A DNA stretch of 64,000 bases from Brachyhypopomus gauderio (Eukaryota > Chordata > Actinopteri > Gymnotiformes > Hypopomidae). The notes under the pieces are model-generated. The model saw only the letters and a list, made by a program, of their open reading frames with translations. It was not told the DNA's origin and searched no databases. The position numbers and the translations under genes are program-made. The DNA lies in assembly GCF_052324685.1 (NCBI RefSeq), contig NW_027506980.1:1-64000 (forward strand). Direction: 5' to 3'. Below are positions 48,314 through 60,796 of the stretch, piece after piece. Position 1 is the first letter of the stretch. Every line of letters begins with the position of its first letter.

Positions 48314-49464
48314 CAGATGCTTCTGTGCTTACACAGTTCTTCCTCAAAAGAAAAACCCAACAAGCACATTCCTCCTGTTTGCTGGCTTTTGATGAAATGA
48401 GCCAATGCATAAAGGATGCAACATCAAGGTCACTCACACTTTTCTGCTAGCTTGTCTAAAATTTGCCCTTCCTTCAATTACTCACTTGTCACGACCTGCA
48501 GGTCTTCAAACAAAAGGTCAGTTTGTAGACCCTTTTCCTGTCACAGTTTTGATCCTTTTGTCCACCAGTCATCGGAATGTGTATGATTTTCACCAGTTTA
48601 CACAGTGTAGCTCCCTTGCCTTCAGTTGCAGGGTTATGTCCTCTTAGATATGACGCTTTTGAAATTATATGTGAAAATGCACCCAAAACCTATTCAAAAC
48701 AGATTTGATGGAAGCACTGCAGGAGCTCTGCTCCAAGACGCATTTTGTCCAGAAAATGTGGTGTCATGAATGCATCCATATCACCAACACACATTTACAA
48801 ACCAAACCATAGGCAATAAAATACATGAGTAAACTGATTTGTGGACCTTTGTGGCACTTGGTACTGCTGAGATCAGGATCATTACAGAGTTCAGCAATCA
48901 TTTTCCCAACTAGGTCATTGATACATTGGAATCCCCAATGTTTTCTGGAACAGAATATGCCTTTCGGATGAGAATAAAAAAAGACTTCAAGAACCAAAAA
49001 AGAAGTTAAGCTGCCTTCAGCTGATGTACTCAGACTAACGGGAAACACTTTAAATCCCAAGGTGAAATGCACATGGTCAAAATTTTATCAGGACAGAGTA
49101 CATGTTTTACTTTGATATTAAGAGCGATCACTGGATTGTCTTCCAGTAAATTAATGTTTTCTTCCGCTACAAAACGTTTTTTCAACAACTATAAAGAGGC
49201 TATGCAACGAAACTGAGCGGGGATGTCAAGTGCCTTTAATGGTACATTTTTGACCCCACTTCAAATGCTGCTGTTACCTGACCAGTTCGATTGTTAGTTT
49301 GCCAGATTCTCAATCTCTGGGATGTGAGATCATGCACCAGGTTTAGTGAATGTTTAAGTGTGAAGGTCTTTAGTCTCTGCACAAATTCCACAAACATAGC
49401 TCAGGTCCTGCTCAACATGTCAACATGTGGCGACAGCAAGTGCTTTTGGGGTCCTACAAAAAAC

Positions 49465-49537
49465 GCCCGGCTAGCTCAGTCGGTAGAGCATGAGACTCTT
49501 AATCTCAGGGTCGTGGGTTCGAGCCCCACGTTGGGCG
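49465..49537 (+). tRNA. tRNA-Lys-CTT: tRNA-Lys(CTT), copy 36, consensus gene with -6A leader
   Basis: The body is consensus but the leader is the -6A form otherwise seen with C2T/A9C genes, suggesting a recombinant. The G814T/G1043A pair is present. Confidence 0.96.
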
Positions 49538-49626
49538 AGAGGCTGATTTGTTTGAGAGAAATGTTGAAATTTAGTTAATCTGTTTGCACAAAATACGTCT
49601 AAAAAAGAAGAGAAAGGAACATACAT

Positions 49627-49700
49627 CGTCCCTGGGTGGGCTCGAACCACCATCCTTTCGGTTAACAGCCGAACGTGCTAACCGATTGCGCCACAGAGAC
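49627..49700 (-). tRNA. tRNA-Asn-GTT: tRNA-Asn(GTT), copy 36, variant G24A
   Basis: G24A gives a C11-A24 mismatch inside the four-pair D stem. It is shared only with copy 40, four units away. Confidence 0.87.
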
Positions 49701-50851
49701 CAGATGCTTCTGTGCTTACACAGTTCTTCCTCAAAAGAAAAACCCAACAAGCACATTCCTCCTGTTTGCTGGCTTTTGATGAAATGAGCCAATGCATAAA
49801 GGATGCAACATCAAGGTCACTCACACTTTTCTGCTAGCTTGTCTAAAATTTGCCCTTCCTTCAATTACTCACTTGTCACGACCTGCAGGTCTTCAAACAA
49901 AAGGTCAGTTTGTAGACCCTTTTCCTGTCACAGTTTTGATCCTTTTGTCCACCAGTCATCGGAATGTGTATGATTTTCACCAGTTTACACAGTGTAGCTC
50001 CCTTGCCTTCAGTTGCAGGGTTATGTCCTCTTAGATATGACGCTTTTGAAATTATATGTGAAAATGCACCCAAAACCTATTCAAAACAGATTTGATGGAA
50101 GCACTGCAGGAGCTCTGCTCCAAGACGCATTTTGTCCAGAAAATGTGGTGTCATGAATGCATCCATATCACCAACACACATTTACAAACCAAACCATAGG
50201 CAATAAAATACATGAGTAAACTGATTTGTGGACCTTTGTGGCACTTGGTACTGCTGAGATCAGGATCATTACAGAGTTCAGCAATCATTTTCCCAACTAG
50301 GTCATTGATACATTGGAATCCCCAATGTTTTCTGGAACAGAATATGCCTTTCGGATGAGAATAAAAAAAGACTTCAAGAACCAAAAAAGAAGTTAAGCTG
50401 CCTTCAGCTGATGTACTCAGACTAACGGGAAACACTTTAAATCCCAAGGTGAAATGCACATGGTCAAAATTTTATCAGGACAGAGTACATGTTTTACTTT
50501 GATATTAAGAGCGATCACTGGATTGTCTTCCAGTAAATTAATGTTTTCTTCCGCTACAAAACGTTTTTTCAACAACTATAAAGAGGCTATGCAACGAAAC
50601 TGAGCGGGGATGTCAAGTGCCTTTAATGGTACATTTTTGACCCCACTTCAAATGCTGCTGTTACCTGACCAGTTCGATTGTTAGTTTGCCAGATTCTCAA
50701 TCTCTGGGATGTGAGATCATGCACCAGGTTTAGTGAATGTTTAAGGGTGAAGGTCTTTAGTCTCTGCACAAATTCCACAAACATAGCTCAGGTCCTGCTC
50801 AACATGTCAACATGTGGCGACAGCAAGTGCTTTTGGGGTCCTACATAAAAT

Positions 50852-50924
50852 GCCCGGCTAGCTCAGTCGGTAGAGCATGAGACTCTTAATCTCAGGGTCG
50901 TGGGTTCGAGCCCCACGTTGGGCG
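50852..50924 (+). tRNA. tRNA-Lys-CTT: tRNA-Lys(CTT), copy 37, consensus, -1T leader
   Basis: The gene body is consensus with the -1T leader. Confidence 0.96.
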
Positions 50925-51013
50925 AGAGGCTGATTTGTTTGAGAGAAATGTTGAAATTTAGTTAATCTGTTTGCGCAAAATACGTCTAAAAAAGAAGAGA
51001 AAGGAACATACAT

Positions 51014-51040
51014 CGTCCCTGGGTGGGCTCGAACCACCAT

Positions 51041-51081
<41 letters not shown>

Positions 51082-51087
51082 AGAGAC
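51014..51087 (-). tRNA. tRNA-Asn-GTT: tRNA-Asn(GTT), copy 37, consensus, changed leader
   Basis: The gene body is consensus, with leader changes at -8 and -21, and A1238G follows. Confidence 0.96.
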
Positions 51088-52238
51088 CAGATGCATCTGT
51101 GCTTACACAGTTCTTCCTCAAAAGAAAAACCCAACAAGCACATTCCTCCTGTTTGCTGGCTTTTGATGAGATGAGCCAATGCATAAAGGATGCAACATCA
51201 AGGTCACTCACACTTTTCTGCTAGCTTGTCTAAAATTTGCCCTTCCTTCAATTACTCACTTGTCACGACCTGCAGGTCTTCAAACAAAAGGTCAGTTTGT
51301 AGACCCTTTTCCTGTCACAGTTTTGATCCTTTTGTCCACCAGTCATCGGAATGTGTATGATTTTCACCAGTTTACACAGTGTAGCTCCCTTGCCTTCAGT
51401 TGCAGGGTTATGTCCTCTTAGATATGACGCTTTTGAAATTATATGTGAAAATGCACCCAAAACCTATTCAAAACAGATTTGATGGAAGCACTGCAGGAGC
51501 TCTGCTCCAAGACGCATTTTGTCCAGAAAATGTGGTGTCATGAATGCATCCATATCACCAACACACATTTACAAACCAAACCATAGGCAATAAAATACAT
51601 GAGTAAACTGATTTGTGGACCTTTGTGGCACTTGGTACTGCTGAGATCAGGATCATTACAGAGTTCAGCAATCATTTTCCCAACTAGGTCATTGATACAT
51701 TGGAATCCCCAATGTTTTCTGGAACAGAATATGCCTTTCGGATGAGAATAAAAAAAGACTTCAAGAACCAAAAAAGAAGTTAAGCTGCCTTCAGCTGATG
51801 TACTCAGACTAACGGGAAACACTTTAAATCCCAAGGTGAAATGCACATGGTCAAAATTTTATCAGGACAGAGTACATGTTTTACTTTGATATTAAGAGCG
51901 ATCACTGGATTGTCTTCCAGTAAATTAATGTTTTCTTCCGCTACAAAACGTTTTTTCAACAACTATAAAGAGGCTATGCAACGAAACTGAGCGGGGATGT
52001 CAAGTGCCTTTAATGGTACATTTTTGACCCCACTTCAAATGCTGCTGTTACCTGACCAGTTCGATTGTTAGTTTGCCAGATTCTCAATCTCTGGGATGTG
52101 AGATCATGCACCAGGTTTAGTGAATGTTTAAGTGTGAAGGTCTTTAGTCTCTGCACAAATTCCACAAACATAGCTCAGGTCCTGCTCAACATGTCAACAT
52201 GTGGCGACAGCAAGTGCTTTTGGGGTCCTACATAAAAC

Positions 52239-52311
52239 GCCCGGCTAGCTCAGTCGGTAGAGCATGAGACTCTTAATCTCAGGGTCGTGGGTTCGAGCCC
52301 CACGTTGGGCG
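52239..52311 (+). tRNA. tRNA-Lys-CTT: tRNA-Lys(CTT), copy 38, consensus
   Basis: The gene body is consensus, with G814T/G1043A markers and -6T leader. Confidence 0.96.
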
Positions 52312-52400
52312 AGAGGCTGATTTGTTTGAGAGAAATGTTGAAATTTAGTTAATCTGTTTGCACAAAATACGTCTAAAAAAGAAGAGAAAGGAACATACAT

Positions 52401-52427
52401 CGTCCCTGGGTGGGCTCGAACCACCAT

Positions 52428-52468
<41 letters not shown>

Positions 52469-52474
52469 AGAGAC
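52401..52474 (-). tRNA. tRNA-Asn-GTT: tRNA-Asn(GTT), copy 38, consensus
   Basis: The gene body is consensus, with T1176C in the leader. Confidence 0.96.
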
Positions 52475-53625
52475 CAGATGCTTCTGTGCTTACACAGTTC
52501 TTCCTCAAAAGAAAAACCCAACAAGCACATTCCTCCTGTTTGCTGGCTTTTGATGAAATGAGCCAATGCATAAAGGATGCAACATCAAGGTCACTCACAC
52601 TTTTCTGCTAGCTTGTCTAAAATTTGCCCTTCCTTCAATTACTCACTTGTCACGACCTGCAGGTCTTCAAACAAAAGGTCAGTTTGTAGACCCTTTTCCT
52701 GTCACAGTTTTGATCCTTTTGTCCACCAGTCATCGGAATGTGTATGATTTTCACCAGTTTACACAGTGTAGCTCCCTTGCCTTCAGTTGCAGGGTTATGT
52801 CCTCTTAGATATGACGCTTTTGAAATTATATGTGAAAATGCACCCAAAACCTATTCAAAACAGATTTGATGGAAGCACTGCAGGAGCTCTGCTCCAAGAC
52901 GCATTTTGTCCAGAAAATGTGGTGTCATGAATGCATCCATATCACCAACACACATTTACAAACCAAACCATAGGCAATAAAATACATGAGTAAACTGATT
53001 TGTGGACCTTTGTGGCACTTGGTACTGCTGAGATCAGGATCATTACAGAGTTCAGCAATCATTTTCCCAACTAGGTCATTGATACATTGGAATCCCCAAT
53101 GTTTTCTGGAACAGAATATGCCTTTCGGATGAGAATAAAAAAAGACTTCAAGAACCAAAAAAGAAGTTAAGCTGCCTTCAGCTGATGTACTCAGACTAAC
53201 GGGAAACACTTTAAATCCCAAGGTGAAATGCACATGGTCAAAATTTTATCAGGACAGAGTACATGTTTTACTTTGATATTAAGAGCGATCACTGGATTGT
53301 CTTCCAGTAAATTAATGTTTTCTTCCGCTACAAAACGTTTTTTCAACAACTATAAAGAGGCTATGCAACGAAACTGAGCGGGGATGTCAAGTGCCTTTAA
53401 TGGTACATTTTTGACCCCACTTCAAATGCTGCTGTTACCTGACCAGTTCGATTGTTAGTTTGCCAGATTCTCAATCTCTGGGATGTGAGATCATGCACCA
53501 GGTTTAGTGAATGTTTAAGGGTGAAGGTCTTTAGTCTCTGCACAAATTCCACAAACATAGCTCAGGTCCTGCTCAACATGTCAACATGTGGCGACAGCAA
53601 GTGCTTTTGGGGTCCTACATAAAAT

Positions 53626-53698
53626 GCCCGGCTAGCTCAGTCGGTAGAGCATGAGACTCTTAATCTCAGGGTCGTGGGTTCGAGCCCCACGTTGGGCG
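53626..53698 (+). tRNA. tRNA-Lys-CTT: tRNA-Lys(CTT), copy 39, consensus, -1T leader
   Basis: The gene body is consensus with the -1T leader. Confidence 0.96.
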
Positions 53699-53787
53699 AG
53701 AGGCTGATTTGTTTGAGAGAAATGTTGAAATTTAGTTAATCTGTTTGCGCAAAATACGTCTAAAAAAGAAGAGAAAGGAACATACAT

Positions 53788-53814
53788 CGTCCCTGGGTGG
53801 GCTCGAACCACCAT

Positions 53815-53855
<41 letters not shown>

Positions 53856-53861
53856 AGAGAC
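53788..53861 (-). tRNA. tRNA-Asn-GTT: tRNA-Asn(GTT), copy 39, consensus, changed leader
   Basis: The gene body is consensus. The leader has the -8 and -21 changes, but the unit lacks the A1238G that accompanies them elsewhere, so it is a mosaic. Confidence 0.96.
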
Positions 53862-55012
53862 CAGATGCATCTGTGCTTACACAGTTCTTCCTCAAAAGAA
53901 AAACCCAACAAGCACATTCCTCCTGTTTGCTGGCTTTTGATGAAATGAGCCAATGCATAAAGGATGCAACATCAAGGTCACTCACACTTTTCTGCTAGCT
54001 TGTCTAAAATTTGCCCTTCCTTCAATTACTCACTTGTCACGACCTGCAGGTCTTCAAACAAAAGGTCAGTTTGTAGACCCTTTTCCTGTCACAGTTTTGA
54101 TCCTTTTGTCCACCAGTCATCGGAATGTGTATGATTTTCACCAGTTTACACAGTGTAGCTCCCTTGCCTTCAGTTGCAGGGTTATGTCCTCTTAGATATG
54201 ACGCTTTTGAAATTATATGTGAAAATGCACCCAAAACCTATTCAAAACAGATTTGATGGAAGCACTGCAGGAGCTCTGCTCCAAGACGCATTTTGTCCAG
54301 AAAATGTGGTGTCATGAATGCATCCATATCACCAACACACATTTACAAACCAAACCATAGGCAATAAAATACATGAGTAAACTGATTTGTGGACCTTTGT
54401 GGCACTTGGTACTGCTGAGATCAGGATCATTACAGAGTTCAGCAATCATTTTCCCAACTAGGTCATTGATACATTGGAATCCCCAATGTTTTCTGGAACA
54501 GAATATGCCTTTCGGATGAGAATAAAAAAAGACTTCAAGAACCAAAAAAGAAGTTAAGCTGCCTTCAGCTGATGTACTCAGACTAACGGGAAACACTTTA
54601 AATCCCAAGGTGAAATGCACATGGTCAAAATTTTATCAGGACAGAGTACATGTTTTACTTTGATATTAAGAGCGATCACTGGATTGTCTTCCAGTAAATT
54701 AATGTTTTCTTCCGCTACAAAACGTTTTTTCAACAACTATAAAGAGGCTATGCAACGAAACTGAGCGGGGATGTCAAGTGCCTTTAATGGTACATTTTTG
54801 ACCCCACTTCAAATGCTGCTGTTACCTGACCAGTTCGATTGTTAGTTTGCCAGATTCTCAATCTCTGGGATGTGAGATCATGCACCAGGTTTAGTGAATG
54901 TTTAAGTGTGAAGGTCTTTAGTCTCTGCACAAATTCCACAAACATAGCTCAGGTCCTGCTCAACATGTCAACATGTGGCGACAGCAAGTGCTTTTGGGGT
55001 CCTACAAAAAAC

Positions 55013-55085
55013 GCCCGGCTAGCTCAGTCGGTAGAGCATGAGACTCTTAATCTCAGGGTCGTGGGTTCGAGCCCCACGTTGGGCG
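55013..55085 (+). tRNA. tRNA-Lys-CTT: tRNA-Lys(CTT), copy 40, consensus gene with -6A leader
   Basis: Same form as copy 36, with G814T/G1043A markers. Confidence 0.96.
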
Positions 55086-55174
55086 AGAGGCTGATTTGTT
55101 TGAGAGAAATGTTGAAATTTAGTTAATCTGTTTGCACAAAATACGTCTAAAAAAGAAGAGAAAGGAACATACAT

Positions 55175-55248
55175 CGTCCCTGGGTGGGCTCGAACCACCA
55201 TCCTTTCGGTTAACAGCCGAACGTGCTAACCGATTGCGCCACAGAGAC
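55175..55248 (-). tRNA. tRNA-Asn-GTT: tRNA-Asn(GTT), copy 40, variant G24A
   Basis: Same D-stem mismatch as copy 36. Confidence 0.87.
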
Positions 55249-56399
55249 CAGATGCTTCTGTGCTTACACAGTTCTTCCTCAAAAGAAAAACCCAACAAGC
55301 ACATTCCTCCTGTTTGCTGGCTTTTGATGAAATGAGCCAATGCATAAAGGATGCAACATCAAGGTCACTCACACTTTTCTGCTAGCTTGTCTAAAATTTG
55401 CCCTTCCTTCAATTACTCACTTGTCACGACCTGCAGGTCTTCAAACAAAAGGTCAGTTTGTAGACCCTTTTCCTGTCACAGTTTTGATCCTTTTGTCCAC
55501 CAGTCATCGGAATGTGTATGATTTTCACCAGTTTACACAGTGTAGCTCCCTTGCCTTCAGTTGCAGGGTTATGTCCTCTTAGATATGACGCTTTTGAAAT
55601 TATATGTGAAAATGCACCCAAAACCTATTCAAAACAGATTTGATGGAAGCACTGCAGGAGCTCTGCTCCAAGACGCATTTTGTCCAGAAAATGTGGTGTC
55701 ATGAATGCATCCATATCACCAACACACATTTACAAACCAAACCATAGGCAATAAAATACATGAGTAAACTGATTTGTGGACCTTTGTGGCACTTGGTACT
55801 GCTGAGATCAGGATCATTACAGAGTTCAGCAATCATTTTCCCAACTAGGTCATTGATACATTGGAATCCCCAATGTTTTCTGGAACAGAATATGCCTTTC
55901 GGATGAGAATAAAAAAAGACTTCAAGAACCAAAAAAGAAGTTAAGCTGCCTTCAGCTGATGTACTCAGACTAACGGGAAACACTTTAAATCCCAAGGTGA
56001 AATGCACATGGTCAAAATTTTATCAGGACAGAGTACATGTTTTACTTTGATATTAAGAGCGATCACTGGATTGTCTTCCAGTAAATTAATGTTTTCTTCC
56101 GCTACAAAACGTTTTTTCAACAACTATAAAGAGGCTATGCAACGAAACTGAGCGGGGATGTCAAGTGCCTTTAATGGTACATTTTTGACCCCACTTCAAA
56201 TGCTGCTGTTACCTGACCAGTTCGATTGTTAGTTTGCCAGATTCTCAATCTCTGGGATGTGAGATCATGCACCAGGTTTAGTGAATGTTTAAGGGTGAAG
56301 GTCTTTAGTCTCTGCACAAATTCCACAAACATAGCTCAGGTCCTGCTCAACATGTCAACATGTGGCGACAGCAAGTGCTTTTGGGGTCCTACATAAAAT

Positions 56400-56472
56400 G
56401 CCCGGCTAGCTCAGTCGGTAGAGCATGAGACTCTTAATCTCAGGGTCGTGGGTTCGAGCCCCACGTTGGGCG
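56400..56472 (+). tRNA. tRNA-Lys-CTT: tRNA-Lys(CTT), copy 41, consensus, -1T leader
   Basis: The gene body is consensus with the -1T leader. Confidence 0.96.
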
Positions 56473-56561
56473 AGAGGCTGATTTGTTTGAGAGAAATGTT
56501 GAAATTTAGTTAATCTGTTTGCGCAAAATACGTCTAAAAAAGAAGAGAAAGGAACATACAT

Positions 56562-56588
56562 CGTCCCTGGGTGGGCTCGAACCACCAT

Positions 56589-56629
<41 letters not shown>

Positions 56630-56635
56630 AGAGAC
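56562..56635 (-). tRNA. tRNA-Asn-GTT: tRNA-Asn(GTT), copy 41, consensus, changed leader
   Basis: The gene body is consensus, with leader changes at -8 and -21 and A1238G. Confidence 0.96.
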
Positions 56636-57786
56636 CAGATGCATCTGTGCTTACACAGTTCTTCCTCAAAAGAAAAACCCAACAAGCACATTCCTCCTGT
56701 TTGCTGGCTTTTGATGAGATGAGCCAATGCATAAAGGATGCAACATCAAGGTCACTCACACTTTTCTGCTAGCTTGTCTAAAATTTGCCCTTCCTTCAAT
56801 TACTCACTTGTCACGACCTGCAGGTCTTCAAACAAAAGGTCAGTTTGTAGACCCTTTTCCTGTCACAGTTTTGATCCTTTTGTCCACCAGTCATCGGAAT
56901 GTGTATGATTTTCACCAGTTTACACAGTGTAGCTCCCTTGCCTTCAGTTGCAGGGTTATGTCCTCTTAGATATGACGCTTTTGAAATTATATGTGAAAAT
57001 GCACCCAAAACCTATTCAAAACAGATTTGATGGAAGCACTGCAGGAGCTCTGCTCCAAGACGCATTTTGTCCAGAAAATGTGGTGTCATGAATGCATCCA
57101 TATCACCAACACACATTTACAAACCAAACCATAGGCAATAAAATACATGAGTAAACTGATTTGTGGACCTTTGTGGCACTTGGTACTGCTGAGATCAGGA
57201 TCATTACAGAGTTCAGCAATCATTTTCCCAACTAGGTCATTGATACATTGGAATCCCCAATGTTTTCTGGAACAGAATATGCCTTTCGGATGAGAATAAA
57301 AAAAGACTTCAAGAACCAAAAAAGAAGTTAAGCTGCCTTCAGCTGATGTACTCAGACTAACGGGAAACACTTTAAATCCCAAGGTGAAATGCACATGGTC
57401 AAAATTTTATCAGGACAGAGTACATGTTTTACTTTGATATTAAGAGCGATCACTGGATTGTCTTCCAGTAAATTAATGTTTTCTTCCGCTACAAAACGTT
57501 TTTTCAACAACTATAAAGAGGCTATGCAACGAAACTGAGCGGGGATGTCAAGTGCCTTTAATGGTACATTTTTGACCCCACTTCAAATGCTGCTGTTACC
57601 TGACCAGTTCGATTGTTAGTTTGCCAGATTCTCAATCTCTGGGATGTGAGATCATGCACCAGGTTTAGTGAATGTTTAAGTGTGAAGGTCTTTAGTCTCT
57701 GCACAAATTCCACAAACATAGCTCAGGTCCTGCTCAACATGTCAACATGTGGCGACAGCAAGTGCTTTTGGGGTCCTACAAAAAAC

Positions 57787-57859
57787 GCCCGGCTAGCTCA
57801 GTCGGTAGAGCATGAGACTCTTAATCTCAGGGTCGTGGGTTCGAGCCCCACGTTGGGCG
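57787..57859 (+). tRNA. tRNA-Lys-CTT: tRNA-Lys(CTT), copy 42, consensus gene with -6A leader
   Basis: The gene body is consensus. G814T is present without G1043A, so the linked pair has been split here. Confidence 0.96.
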
Positions 57860-57948
57860 AGAGGCTGATTTGTTTGAGAGAAATGTTGAAATTTAGTTAA
57901 TCTGTTTGCGCAAAATACGTCTAAAAAAGAAGAGAAAGGAACATACAT

Positions 57949-57975
57949 CTTCCCTGGGTGGGCTCGAACCACCAT

Positions 57976-58016
<41 letters not shown>

Positions 58017-58022
58017 AGAGAC
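57949..58022 (-). tRNA. tRNA-Asn-GTT: tRNA-Asn(GTT), copy 42, variant C72A
   Basis: G1 lies opposite A72. A1197C in the leader region is shared only with copy 44. Confidence 0.87.
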
Positions 58023-59173
58023 CAGATGCTTCTGTGCTTACATAGTTCTTCCTCAAAAGAAAACCCCAACAAGCACATTCCTCCTGTTTGCTGGCTTTTG
58101 ATGAAATGAGCCAATGCATAAAGGATGCAACATCAAGGTCACTCACACTTTTCTGCTAGCTTGTCTAAAATTTGCCCTTCCTTCAATTACTCACTTGTCA
58201 AGACCTGCAGGTCTTCAAACAAAAGGTCAGTTTGTAGACCCTTTTCCTGTCAAAGTTTTGATCCTTTTGTCCACCAGTCATCGGAATGTGTATGATTTTC
58301 ACCAGTTTACACAGTGTAGCTCCCTTGCCTTCAGTTGCAGGGTTATGTCCTCTTAGATATGACGCTTTTGAAATTATATGTGAAAATGCACCCAAAACCT
58401 ATTCAAAACAGATTTGATGGAAGCACTGCAGGAGCTCTGCTCCAAGACGCATTTTGTCCAGAAAATGTGGTGTCATGAATGCATCCATATCACCAACACA
58501 CATTTACAAACCAAACCATAGGCAATAAAATACATGAGTAAACTGATTTGTGGACCTTTGTGGCACTTGGTACTGCTGAGATCAGGATCATTACAGAGTT
58601 CAGCAATCATTTTCCCAACTAGGTCATTGATACATTGGAATCCCCAATGTTTTCTGGAACAGAATATGCCTTTCGGATGAGAATTAAAAAAGACTTCAAG
58701 AACCAAAAAAGAAGTTAAGCTGCCTTCAGCTGATGTACTCAGACTAACGGGAAACACTTTAAATCCCAAGGTGAAATGCACATGGTCAAAATTTTATCAG
58801 GACAGAGTACATGTTTTACTTTGATATTAAGAGCGATCACTGGATTGTCTTCCAGTAAATTAATGTTTTCTTCCGCTACAAAACGTTTTTTCAACAACTA
58901 TAAAGAGGCTATGCAACGAAACTGAGCGGGGATGTCAAGTGCCTTTAATGGTACATTTTTGACCCCACTTCAAATGCTGCTGTTACCTGACCAGTTCGAT
59001 TGTTAGTTTGCCAGATTCTCAATCTCTGGGATGTGAGATCATGCACCAGGTTTAGTGAATGTTTAAGTGTGAAGGTCTTTAGTCTCTGCACAAATTCCAC
59101 AAACATAGCTCAGGTCCTGCTCAACATGTCAACATGTGGCGACAGCAAGTGCTTTTGGGGTCCTACAAAAAAC

Positions 59174-59246
59174 GCCCGGCTAGCTCAGTCGGTAGAGCAT
59201 GAGACTCTTAATCTCAGGGTCGTGGGTTCGAGCCCCACGTTGGGCG
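59174..59246 (+). tRNA. tRNA-Lys-CTT: tRNA-Lys(CTT), copy 43, consensus gene with -6A leader
   Basis: The gene body is consensus, with G814T/G1043A. The spacer before it has a unique A to T at 58685. Confidence 0.96.
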
Positions 59247-59335
59247 AGAGGCTGATTTGTTTGAGAGAAATGTTGAAATTTAGTTAATCTGTTTGCACAA
59301 AATACGTCTAAAAAAGAAGAGAAAGGAACATACAT

Positions 59336-59362
59336 CGTCCCTGGGTGGGCTCGAACCACCAT

Positions 59363-59403
<41 letters not shown>

Positions 59404-59409
59404 AGAGAC
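59336..59409 (-). tRNA. tRNA-Asn-GTT: tRNA-Asn(GTT), copy 43, consensus
   Basis: The gene body is consensus with T1176C. The following spacer is a type-2/type-1 hybrid (C at 59588, A at 59640). Confidence 0.96.
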
Positions 59410-60560
59410 CAGATGCTTCTGTGCTTACACAGTTCTTCCTCAAAAGAAAAACCCAACAAGCACATTCCTCCTGTTTGCTGGCTTTTGATGAAATGAGCCA
59501 ATGCATAAAGGATGCAACATCAAGGTCACTCACACTTTTCTGCTAGCTTGTCTAAAATTTGCCCTTCCTTCAATTACTCACTTGTCACGACCTGCAGGTC
59601 TTCAAACAAAAGGTCAGTTTGTAGACCCTTTTCCTGTCAAAGTTTTGATCCTTTTGTCCACCAGTCATCGGAATGTGTATGATTTTCACCAGTTTACACA
59701 GTGTAGCTCCCTTGCCTTCAGTTGCAGGGTTATGTCCTCTTAGATATGACGCTTTTGAAATTATATGTGAAAATGCACCCAAAACCTATTCAAAACAGAT
59801 TTGATGGAAGCACTGCAGGAGCTCTGCTCCAAGACGCATTTTGTCCAGAAAATGTGGTGTCATGAATGCATCCATATCACCAACACACATTTACAAACCA
59901 AACCATAGGCAATAAAATACATGAGTAAACTGATTTGTGGACCTTTGTGGCACTTGGTACTGCTGAGATCAGGATCATTACAGAGTTCAGCAATCATTTT
60001 CCCAACTAGGTCATTGATACATTGGAATCCCCAATGTTTTCTGGAACAGAATATGCCTTTCGGATGAGAATAAAAAAAGACTTCAAGAACCAAAAAAGAA
60101 GTTAAGCTGCCTTCAGCTGATGTACTCAGACTAACGGGAAACACTTTAAATCCCAAGGTGAAATGCACATGGTCAAAATTTTATCAGGACAGAGTACATG
60201 TTTTACTTTGATATTAAGAGCGATCACTGGATTGTCTTCCAGTAAATTAATGTTTTCTTCCGCTACAAAACGTTTTTTCAACAACTATAAAGAGGCTATG
60301 CAACGAAACTGAGCGGGGATGTCAAGTGCCTTTAATGGTACATTTTTGACCCCACTTCAAATGCTGCTGTTACCTGACCAGTTTGATTGTTAGTTTGCCA
60401 GATTCTCAATCTCTGGGATGTGAGATCATGCACCAGGTTTAGTGAATGTTTAAGTGTGAAGGTCTTTAGTCTCTGCACAAATTCCACAAACATAGCTCAG
60501 GTCCTGCTCAACATGTCAACATGTGGCGACAGCAAGTGCTTTTGGGGTCCTACAAAAAAC

Positions 60561-60633
60561 GCCCGGCTAGCTCAGTCGGTAGAGCATGAGACTCTTAATC
60601 TCAGGGTCGTGGGTTCGAGCCCCACGTTGGGCG
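60561..60633 (+). tRNA. tRNA-Lys-CTT: tRNA-Lys(CTT), copy 44, consensus gene with -6A leader
   Basis: The gene body is consensus. Same form as copy 42, plus a unique C to T at 60384 upstream. Confidence 0.95.
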
Positions 60634-60722
60634 AGAGGCTGATTTGTTTGAGAGAAATGTTGAAATTTAGTTAATCTGTTTGCGCAAAATACGTCTAAAA
60701 AAGAAGAGAAAGGAACATACAT

Positions 60723-60749
60723 CTTCCCTGGGTGGGCTCGAACCACCAT

Positions 60750-60790
<41 letters not shown>

Positions 60791-60796
60791 AGAGAC
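60723..60796 (-). tRNA. tRNA-Asn-GTT: tRNA-Asn(GTT), copy 44, variant C72A
   Basis: Same as copy 42, with G1 opposite A72 and A1197C in the leader region. Confidence 0.87.
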
